NCBI GenBank assembly: GCA_963800865.1
Contig: CAWDCL010000004.1
Location: 496,001 to 560,000 of the forward strand
From: JALOKP01 sp963800865
GTDB taxonomy: Bacteria; Acidobacteriota; Polarisedimenticolia; J045
Length of the DNA: 64,000 bases
Reading direction: 5' to 3'
Shown here: positions 50,211 to 57,663 of the stretch, one piece after another
Layout of the letters: every line of letters starts with the position of its first letter
How positions within the stretch are numbered: position 1 is the first letter of the stretch
Position numbers and translations under genes: made by a program
The notes under the pieces: generated by a model
Seen by the model: only the letters and a program-made list of their open reading frames with translations
Database searches by the model: none
Told to the model about the DNA's origin: nothing

Positions 50211-51953
50211 ATGAGCACCGACGCCACGACCGCCTCCCCCGTCCACGGCCTGTTCCTCGGGGAACTCGCCGACGAACTGGTCTACCCCTACCCGGAGCAG
50301 GAGGCCGACCAGCGCGAGACGACCGACCAGGCGGTCGAGGCCTTCCGCGAGTGGGCGCGCGACAACGTCGACGCGCGGGCGATCGACGCCGCCCAGGAGA
50401 TCCCCGAGGCGGTGCGCGACGGGATGGCCGAGCTGGGGATCATGGGGATGACGGTCCCCGAGGCGTACGGTGGCTACGGCTTCGGGATGACCGGCTACTG
50501 CCGGATGGTCGAGGAGCTGACCCGCAACGACGCCTCGCTCTCGGTCTACGTCGGCGCGCACCTGTCGATCGGCGCGCGGCCGATCATTCTCTACGGCTCG
50601 CCCGCGCAGCAGGCGAAGATCCTGCCCAGCGTCGCCAGCGGCGAGACGCTCTGCGCCTTCGCGCTGACCGAGCCGGGGGCGGGCTCCGACGCCGGCTCGA
50701 TGCGCACGCGCGCGGAGTGGGACGCCGCCAAGGGCGTCTACCGGATCAACGGCAACAAGATCTGGATCACCAACGGCGGCTACGCGAAGCTGTTCACGGT
50801 CTTCGCGCGCGGCTCGGGCGGGCCGGCCGGGGAAGGGGAGGGGTTCTCCGCGTTCATGGTGCGGCGCGGCACGCCCGGCTTCACCAACGGCCCGTCGGAG
50901 CACAAGCTGGGGATCCGCGGCACCTCGACCACCGAGCTGGCCTTCGTGGACGTCGAGGTCCCGCCGGAGGATCGCGTCGGGCCGTGGGGCGAGGGGTTCA
51001 AGATCGCGCTCCAGTCGCTCGAGACGGGACGGCTCTCGCTCGGCGCCGGCTGCACCGGCGGGGCCAAGGAGATGGTGCGCCTGGCGGTCGAGCACGCGCG
51101 CGAGCGGCGGCAGTTCCGCCACCCGATCATCGAGTTCGGGATGATCCGCGAGAAGCTGGGCCGGATGGCGGCGTCGGCCTTCGGCGCGGAGTCGGCGGTC
51201 TACCTCGCGTCGGGGCTCTACGACGCCAAGCGGGCCGACGTCGGGGTCGAGTCCGGCTACTGCAAGGTGCTGGGCTCCGAGACGCTCTGGCAGGCGGTCA
51301 ACGACACGATCCAGGTCACGGGCGGGATCGGCTACATGACCGAATACCCCTACGAACGGCACCTGCGCGACAGCAGGATCAACCTGATCTTCGAGGGGAC
51401 GAACGAGATCCTGCGGCTGTCGGGCACGCTGGAAGCGCTCAAGGAGCCGGGCCGGCGGGTGACCGAGGCGATCAAGGCGGAGAAGGCCGAGATCGGCGCG
51501 GCGGGCCTGGTGGCGGCGATGGCGGTCGAGGGGATGCCGGCGGGGCGCGCCGCGGGCTCCCGCAGCCTGCGCTGGGTCACGCCCGCGCTCGCGTCCGAGG
51601 CCGAGCAGTTCGCCGCGGCGCTGGCGCTGTTCGGCGAGACCGTGCGCGCCACGCTGCGAAAGCACCGCCGCGCGATCCTCGGCGCGCAGTACACGATCCG
51701 GCGGCTCGCCGACGCCGCGATCCAGCTCTACGCGGCATCGGCGGCCCTCTCCCGCGCCAGCACGCTGGCGCGCGACAAGGGCGAGGACGGCGCGCGGCGC
51801 GAGATCCTGCTCGCCCGGCGCTTCGTCGACGAGGCGACCCGCCGCGTGCGCCACGAGCTGGACGTCGTCGACGGCACGCGCGACGCGCTGGACGACGAGA
51901 TCGCGGGGCTCTTGGCGATCGAGGGGCGCTACCCCTCGCCGCTCTTCACCTAG
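50211..51953 (+). CDS. Long acyl-CoA dehydrogenase (VLCAD/ACAD9-like)
   Basis: The 580-residue protein has the acyl-CoA dehydrogenase fold: ELGIMGMTVPEAYGGYGFGM, CAFALTEPGAGSDAGSMRT, KIWITNGGYAKLFTVFA, and FAD-binding DTIQVTGGIGYMTEYPYERHLRDSRINLIFEGTNEI, with the catalytic Glu in FEGTNEI. An extra C-terminal helical domain of about 150 residues, as in VLCAD and ACAD9, follows. ATG 50211 starts it. It oxidises long-chain acyl-CoA in the family's known role. ACAD9 also serves as a complex I assembly factor in mitochondria, noted because of its neighbours. Confidence 0.92.
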   Translation: MSTDATTASPVHGLFLGELADELVYPYPEQEADQRETTDQAVEAFREWARDNVDARAIDAAQEIPEAVRDGMAELGIMGMTVPEAYGGYGFGMTGYCRMVEELTRNDASLSVYVGAHLSIGARPIILYGSPAQQAKILPSVASGETLCAFALTEPGAGSDAGSMRTRAEWDAAKGVYRINGNKIWITNGGYAKLFTVFARGSGGPAGEGEGFSAFMVRRGTPGFTNGPSEHKLGIRGTSTTELAFVDVEVPPEDRVGPWGEGFKIALQSLETGRLSLGAGCTGGAKEMVRLAVEHARERRQFRHPIIEFGMIREKLGRMAASAFGAESAVYLASGLYDAKRADVGVESGYCKVLGSETLWQAVNDTIQVTGGIGYMTEYPYERHLRDSRINLIFEGTNEILRLSGTLEALKEPGRRVTEAIKAEKAEIGAAGLVAAMAVEGMPAGRAAGSRSLRWVTPALASEAEQFAAALALFGETVRATLRKHRRAILGAQYTIRRLADAAIQLYAASAALSRASTLARDKGEDGARREILLARRFVDEATRRVRHELDVVDGTRDALDDEIAGLLAIEGRYPSPLFT

Positions 51954-51961
51954 GAGGCCGG

Positions 51962-52747
51962 ATGGCGCTTCTCGACGGAAAGTACGGGCTGCTCCTCGGG
52001 ATCGCGAACGAGCGCTCCTACGCCTGGCACATCGCGCAGGCGCTCGAGGAGGCCGGCGCGGAGCTGGCGTTCAATGCCCTGCCCGGCGAGAAGAACGAGG
52101 CCCGCACGCGCTTCGCCGTCGACGCGCTGAACATCCCCGACCCCTGGATCCGTCCCTGCGACGTGGCCCGCGACGAGGACATCGACCGGCTGTTCGAGGC
52201 CTACGCGAAGGATTTTCCACGGCTCGACTTCGTCATCCACTCGGTCGCCTTCGCCGACCGCGAGTACCTGCAGCCCGGCAAGTTCATCGAGACCCCGCGG
52301 GCCTCGTTCCTGATGGCGCTGGACATCTCGGTCTACTCGCTGATCGCCGTGGCGCGGCGCGCGCGGCCGCTCCTGGCCGCGGCCGGCGGGGGCTCGATCA
52401 CGACGATGAGCCACTACGGCGGCGACAAGGTCTTCCCCGGCTACAACGCGATGGGTGCCTGCAAGGCGGCGCTCGAGGCCAGCGTCCGCTACCTGGCCGA
52501 GGAGCTGGGCGCGGAGAAGATCCGCGTCAACGCGATCTCCGGCGGGGCGTTCAAGACCCTTGCTGCGTCGGGAATCGGCGGGCTCAAGTCGATGCTCGCC
52601 GAGTCCGAGCGCCGTTCCCCGCTGCGGCGCGGCGTCGAGGGGATCGACGTCGGCGGGACGGCGGTCTACCTGGCCTCGGAGCTCTCCTCCGGCGTCACCG
52701 GCGAGACGATCTTCGTCGACTGCGGGATGAACATCCTCGGCGCCTGA
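51962..52747 (+). CDS. fabI: Enoyl-[acyl-carrier-protein] reductase FabI
   Basis: The 261-residue NADH-dependent enzyme performs the last step of fatty acid elongation. It shows LLGIANERSYAWHIAQALEEAGAELAF at the N-terminus, DFVIHSVAFAD, the catalytic tyrosines and lysine in SHYGGDKVFPGYNAMGACK (Y-x6-K), and SGGAFKTLAASGI plus GETIFVDCGMNI at the end. It is the target of triclosan in many species. The gene sits 8 bases behind the acyl-CoA dehydrogenase, an unusual neighbour that degrades the same kind of chain. Confidence 0.96.
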   Translation: MALLDGKYGLLLGIANERSYAWHIAQALEEAGAELAFNALPGEKNEARTRFAVDALNIPDPWIRPCDVARDEDIDRLFEAYAKDFPRLDFVIHSVAFADREYLQPGKFIETPRASFLMALDISVYSLIAVARRARPLLAAAGGGSITTMSHYGGDKVFPGYNAMGACKAALEASVRYLAEELGAEKIRVNAISGGAFKTLAASGIGGLKSMLAESERRSPLRRGVEGIDVGGTAVYLASELSSGVTGETIFVDCGMNILGA

Positions 52748-52778
52748 ACCTCGGGCGCAGTCGGGGGACGGCGGCAGG

Positions 52779-55700
52779 ATGGTCCCGACCCAAGCGGTCC
52801 TGGCGTGGCTCCACCGCACCTTCGCGCTGCGCCGCGGGGAGGGCCGCCGCGCCCTGCTGCTGACCGCCTACCTGGGCGTCGTGATCGCCTCGTACCTGAT
52901 CCTGAAGGCCGTTCGCGACGCGCTCTTCATCGCCGCCTTCAGCGCGATGAAGCTGCCCTACGTCATCTTCGGCATCGCCCTGCTGGTCGGCGTCTTCGTC
53001 GACCTCTACATCCGGATCTCGCGCCGCGTCCCGGCGGCGCGGCTGATCACCTGGACGCTGGCCCTGTTCATCTCGAACCTCCTGGCGTTCTGGGTCCTGG
53101 CCCGGATGGGCTTCACCTGGCTCTTTCCGCTGCTCTACATCTGGGTCGGCTTCTTCGGGGTCGCCGCGCCGGTCCAGGTCTGGACGCTGGCCAACGAGGT
53201 CTTCACGACGCGCGAGGCGAAACGCGTCTTCGGCATCGTCGGCGGCGGCGGGATCACGGGGGCGATCCTCGGCGGCGCGATCGCCAGCGTGCTGGCGATC
53301 CAGATCGGGACCGAGCAGCTGCTGCTGCTGGTCGCGCTGCTGCTGACGGTCTGCATCGTCCTGGTGCGCTGGATCGCGCGCTACCGGCTGCCGGTGCTGC
53401 GCGAGCGGCGGGACGAGGTCCTCCCCTGGAACCTGGCGATCAGCGCGCGGCGGGTCCGGAACTCCCCGCACCTGCGGGTGCTGGCGGCGCTGGTCTTCGT
53501 CGGCGCGCTGGCCACGACGATCGTCGACTTCCAGTTCAAGGCGGCGGCCGGCGCAGCGGGATTCACCCGCGACGAGCTGACGGCGTTCTTCGCGGCGACC
53601 CTCGCGGCGATGTCGCTGGTCGGCCTCGTCGTCCAGCTCGGGATCGTCCGGCCCGTGCTCCGGTCGCTCGGGTTGGGGGCGGCGATCCTCGTCCTGCCGA
53701 TCTCGTTGCTGCTGGGCGAGTCGACGCTGATCGTGGTGGGCGGCCTGTGGGCCGCGGTCTTCATGAAGGGAAGCGACGGCGCCTTCAAGCACTCGATCGA
53801 CCGGTCCAGCAAGGAGCTGGCCTACCTGCCGGTCCCGGTCGAGATCAAGTTCCAGGTCAAGTCGGCGATCGACATGATGCTCGACCGGCTGGGGGACGCG
53901 ACGGGCGGCCTGGTCCTGCTCGTGCTCGCGACGTGGCTCGGCTTTTCGATCGGCGTGATCGGCTGGGTCAACCTCGTCCTGCTCGTGGCCTGGCTGCTGC
54001 TGGCGCGCCGGCTGCGGCAGTCGTACGTCGACGAGCTGGCGACCTCGATCGGGGCCAAGAGCGCGCGCGCCAGCTACGAGCTGGACGCTTCGCTGATCGA
54101 CGCGGACGCGCGCGCCGGGCTGCGGCGCGCGCTGACCGCGGCCGACCCGCAGACGATCGGGATCGCGCTCGAGCTGGCGTCGCTCTCTCCCGGCAGCGAC
54201 CTCGAGCCGGAGCTGGCCCAGCTTGCGCAGCACGAGAGCCCCGAGGTCCGCGCGCGCGTGCTGGGCGTGTTCCTCGCGCCGGGCGGGTCGGGGCTGCCGC
54301 CCCAGCTGCTCGACCGGCTCGAGGAGGCCGACCACGACCTGCTCGCCAAGGGGCTCGACCTGGTGCTGGCGACGACGCCCGAAGAGCGCCGCGAGCGGGC
54401 CGCGGCGCTGCTCGGCAAGCGCCGTCCCGACACGCAGGGGGTGATGCTGGCGCTGCTGGTGCGGCGGCTGGGCCCCGACTTCGCGCCGGTCGCGGCGCAC
54501 GTGCTGGACGGGATGATCGCGGCCGACGCGCCGGCGTCGCTGCGCCGCGCCGCGGCCTCCGCGCTGGGGATGCTCCCCGCCGACTCGGCCCTGGCCGGCA
54601 AGCTCGACGCGCTGCTCGACGACCCCGAAACGGAGGTGCGGGCCCAGGCGGCGGAGAGCGCGGGGCGCCTCGGTCGCATCGACCTGGTCCCGCGCCTGGT
54701 CGAGATGCTCGGCTCCCACCGCACGCGACCGCCGGCGCACCGGGCGCTGGTGGCACTCGGGGCGGACGCGATCCCGGCGCTGGGGGAGGCCCTCGCCCGT
54801 CAGAGGGGCGCGCCCGCCGCGGTCTCGTCGCCGGAGTCGGCGGCCCTGCGGCACGTCCCGGCGGTGCTCCGCGCGATCGGCTCCTCGGGCGCGATCGCGC
54901 TGCTGGTCGACAGCCTCGGCCACCCCGACGAGTTCGTGCGCGAGGCCTCGATCCACGCGGTCGAGCGGTTGCGCGAGCGCGACCCGGAGAACCTGCTGGC
55001 GGGCCCGGAACTGGTCGACCCCGAGATCGCCGCCGACGGCGAGCGCCACGCCTGGATCCTCGGGCACTACGCCGCGGCTGCGGCCGAAACCGGCCCGGTG
55101 GCCGAGTTCCTCGCGGCGCGGCTGCGCGAGCACCTGGCCCGGGTGCGGCGCCGCGTCCTGTCGCTGCTCCGGATGCGGCTCGGGCCGCGCACCGCCCAGG
55201 CCGTGGCCCGCGGCCTCGAGTCGGGGCGCCCGGACCTGCGCGACAACGCGCTCGAGCTGCTCGACTCGGCCCTGCCGCGCTCGCTGCGCGCCTCGGTCGT
55301 GCCGATGCTGGAGGAGGAGCCGGCGGCAGTCCTCGAGATGCGTGCCGGGGAGCCGATCGGTTACCCTTCCCCGCGCCGCGCGCAGCTGCTGCGCGAACTG
55401 GCGCTCGGGGCCGACCCGTGGCTCGCGGCCGCGGCCCTGCGGGTGGCGGCGGACAGCGGGCTGGGCTGGGTCGAGGAAGTCGCGTCGCGCCGCCGGGACC
55501 ACGTGTCCACGGTCCTGGGCGAGGAAGCGCGGCGCGTGGTGCGGAGGCGGGGTGGAGCCGAGGCCGAGGGACCGGGCGTGACGATGTCGATCCTCGACCG
55601 CGCCGTGGCGCTGCGCGCGGTCGACGCCTTCCGCGGCGTCACCACCGATCAGCTCGCGCTGATTGCCGCGATCGCGGCCGAGCAGGTCCTTCCCGAAGGG

Positions 55701-55994
55701 AGCCTGCTGTTCGAGGAGGGGGCGCTCCCCGACAGCCTGTTCGTGGTCCTCGACGGCACCGTGTCGCTCACCCGCCAGGGCGCACCGATGGGGACCGTCG
55801 CCGCCGGGGAGGCGCTCGGGACCTGGTCGCTGCTCGACGACGAGCCGCGCTCCGCGCGTGCCGTCGCGGCCACGCCGGTGCGGGTGCTGACGATCGAGCG
55901 CGAGGACTTCTACGACGTGCTCGCCGAGCACAGCGAGATCAGCCGCAGCCTGATGCGCGACCTCGTCGGGCGGCTGCGCGAGCTGGCGCGCTGA
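52779..55994 (+). CDS. TLC (ATP/ADP carrier)-like membrane domain fused to HEAT repeats and a cNMP-binding domain
   Basis: The 1,071-residue protein has three parts. Residues 1-420 hold about 11 helices with YLILKAVRDALFIAAF, VGFFGVAAPVQVWTLANEVFTTREAKRVFGIVGGGGITGAILGG and the segment MKGSDGAFKHSIDRSSKELAYLPVP, matching the Npt1/Npt2-type nucleotide carrier family. Residues 430-850 contain HEAT-like repeats (DPETEVRAQAAESAGRLGRIDLVPRLVEML). Residues 935-1065 form a cyclic-nucleotide-binding domain (FEEGALPDSLFVVLDGTVSLTRQG, GEALGTWSLLDDEPRSARAVAATPVRVLTI). The fusion implies a membrane carrier controlled by a nucleotide second messenger; the cargo is unknown. Domain order is sure, the carrier function is inferred. 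Confidence 0.85.
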   Translation: MVPTQAVLAWLHRTFALRRGEGRRALLLTAYLGVVIASYLILKAVRDALFIAAFSAMKLPYVIFGIALLVGVFVDLYIRISRRVPAARLITWTLALFISNLLAFWVLARMGFTWLFPLLYIWVGFFGVAAPVQVWTLANEVFTTREAKRVFGIVGGGGITGAILGGAIASVLAIQIGTEQLLLLVALLLTVCIVLVRWIARYRLPVLRERRDEVLPWNLAISARRVRNSPHLRVLAALVFVGALATTIVDFQFKAAAGAAGFTRDELTAFFAATLAAMSLVGLVVQLGIVRPVLRSLGLGAAILVLPISLLLGESTLIVVGGLWAAVFMKGSDGAFKHSIDRSSKELAYLPVPVEIKFQVKSAIDMMLDRLGDATGGLVLLVLATWLGFSIGVIGWVNLVLLVAWLLLARRLRQSYVDELATSIGAKSARASYELDASLIDADARAGLRRALTAADPQTIGIALELASLSPGSDLEPELAQLAQHESPEVRARVLGVFLAPGGSGLPPQLLDRLEEADHDLLAKGLDLVLATTPEERRERAAALLGKRRPDTQGVMLALLVRRLGPDFAPVAAHVLDGMIAADAPASLRRAAASALGMLPADSALAGKLDALLDDPETEVRAQAAESAGRLGRIDLVPRLVEMLGSHRTRPPAHRALVALGADAIPALGEALARQRGAPAAVSSPESAALRHVPAVLRAIGSSGAIALLVDSLGHPDEFVREASIHAVERLRERDPENLLAGPELVDPEIAADGERHAWILGHYAAAAAETGPVAEFLAARLREHLARVRRRVLSLLRMRLGPRTAQAVARGLESGRPDLRDNALELLDSALPRSLRASVVPMLEEEPAAVLEMRAGEPIGYPSPRRAQLLRELALGADPWLAAAALRVAADSGLGWVEEVASRRRDHVSTVLGEEARRVVRRRGGAEAEGPGVTMSILDRAVALRAVDAFRGVTTDQLALIAAIAAEQVLPEGSLLFEEGALPDSLFVVLDGTVSLTRQGAPMGTVAAGEALGTWSLLDDEPRSARAVAATPVRVLTIEREDFYDVLAEHSEISRSLMRDLVGRLRELAR

Positions 55995-56016
55995 GCCGGC
56001 AGGGCCGGGGGAGACG

Positions 56017-56481
56017 ATGACGGAAGCCGGAAACGAGAAGGTGCAGCTGCTGGTCGTCGACGACGACATCCTCGTCACGCGCACGCTGTCCTTCCTCTTC
56101 GCGGGCCAGGACGACTTCGCGGTCCAGCTGTTCAACGACCCGCGCGCGGCGTTGCAGCACCTCGAGAGCCACCCCGTCGACGTCGTCGTCGCCGACTACC
56201 TGATGCCCGGGATGGACGGGCTCGAGTTCCTGGGCGAGGTGCGACGGATGCGCCCCGTGGCCAGCCGGATCATCCTCACCGGCTACGCGGACAAGGACGC
56301 GGCGATCCGCGCGATCAACGAGGTCGGGCTCTACCACTTCGTCGAGAAGCCGTGGCGCAACGAGGAGCTGCTGCTGATCCTGCGCCACGCGGCCGAGCGG
56401 GCGCGCCTGGTGGCCGAGCTGGAGCGCCGCACGGGCGACATCGCCGCCTTCCGCGAGAAGCTGTTCCGGGCCCTCCTGTGA
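56017..56481 (+). CDS. Single-domain response regulator with C-terminal helix
   Basis: The 154-residue protein is a CheY-like receiver: VVDDDILVTR with the acidic triad at residues 13-17, phosphoacceptor Asp near 61 in VVVADYLMPGMDG, threonine in LTGYAD and lysine in FVEKPW. A helical C-terminal tail (LILRHAAERARLVAELERRTGDIAAFREKLF) extends beyond the domain and could bind its partner. It overlaps the histidine kinase start by 4 bases (GTGA), a strong sign of a cognate pair. Confidence 0.93.
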   Translation: MTEAGNEKVQLLVVDDDILVTRTLSFLFAGQDDFAVQLFNDPRAALQHLESHPVDVVVADYLMPGMDGLEFLGEVRRMRPVASRIILTGYADKDAAIRAINEVGLYHFVEKPWRNEELLLILRHAAERARLVAELERRTGDIAAFREKLFRALL

Positions 56482-57663
56482 CCGATCCGCCCGCTCCCCC
56501 CTCCGCGCCGTTCGAGGGGCACGTCGACCCCGGTGCGCTGCTCGACGCCGGCCTCACCGTCCTCGCACAGAACGCGGCCGCGCGCGCGACGTTCGGCGAC
56601 GGGGTGGGGCGGCCCTGCTACGCGCTGCACTTCGGACGCGAAGCAGCGTGTCACGGCTGCCGCGCCGGGGAAGTGGCGCACGACGGGATCGCGCTGCGCT
56701 GGATGATGGAGGTTGCCGGAGAGCTGCCGGGGAGCGGCGCGATCCGGGGTCTGGGAGGTGACGCTCATCCCGCAGAAGGACGCCGACGGACGGGTCACCG
56801 GGTTCGTCGAGCTGCTGCGCGACGCGACGCTGAGCCTCGGGCTCGAGCAGCACCTGATCGAGCTGGCGCGGGGCCTCGACCTCGAGATCGCGCGGCGCAC
56901 CGCCGAGGCCGGCGAGCTGGCCCAACGCGCCCGCTCGCTGCAGGCCGAGATCCAGCGCCTCACGGAAGAGGAGGCGGACCTGCTCCGGACCGAGCGGATG
57001 GCGGCGCTGGGCCGGGTCGTGGCCGGGGTCGCGCACGAAATCCACACCCCGCTCGGTGCGATCCTCTCGACCCTCGAGCTCGTCAGAGACCGCCTGGCCG
57101 CCGGGAGGGCCGACGAGCTGAACGAGCTGGTCGAGCTGATGCAGGACGCCGGCGAACGGATCCGTAAGGTGGTCCGGACGCTGCGGGTCTTCTCGCGCCT
57201 CGACGCCGCCCAGGTCGAGACGGTGGACATTCACGAAGGGCTCGAGTCGTCGCTGCACCTGCTGGCGCACGAGATGCACCCCCGGGTCGCGGCGATCCGC
57301 GAGTTCGGCCCGACCCCGCGGGTCCGCTGCCGGCCGGACCAGATCAACCAGATCTTCCTGAACATCCTCCGGAACGCCGTGCAGGCGATCGAGGGACAGG
57401 GCACCATCACCGTGCGCACGTTCGCGGAAGGGGGTGCCGCCGTGGTCGAGATCGAGGACACCGGGCCCGGGATCGCCGCCGGGAACCTGGAGCGGATCTT
57501 CGAGGCCGGGTTCACGACCAAGCCCCGGGGCGAGGGGACCGGCTGGGGCCTGTCGATCTGCCGGCGGATCGTGCACGAGCACGGAGGGGAGATCTCCGTG
57601 CGCAGCACGGCCGGGCGCGGTACCACTTTCCGCATCACGCTGCCGATCGAGGGACCGCCATGA
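56478..57663 (+). CDS. Histidine kinase with cysteine-containing sensor domain (one frameshift)
   Basis: From GTG 56478 the N-terminal domain reads GRPCYALHFGREAACHGCRAGEV, a PAS-like sensor with three cysteines (C-x11-C-x2-C) that could bind a metal, heme or iron-sulfur centre. One extra base in the G run at 56745-56748 breaks the frame just before VWEVTLIPQKDADGRV. The rest is normal: a coiled coil, the H-box AHEIHTPLGAILS, N-box NQIFLNILRNAVQA, G1 DTGPGIA and G2 GTGWGLSI. The intact protein has about 394 residues. Its 3' end overlaps the phosphatase-kinase gene by 4 bases. Confidence 0.85.

Noticed and set aside
52695..56135. 1,146-residue minus-strand frame opposite the TLC-HEAT-cNMP gene
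   Set aside because: Composition is that of a shadow of the real gene, with no conserved motif and no plausible start context.
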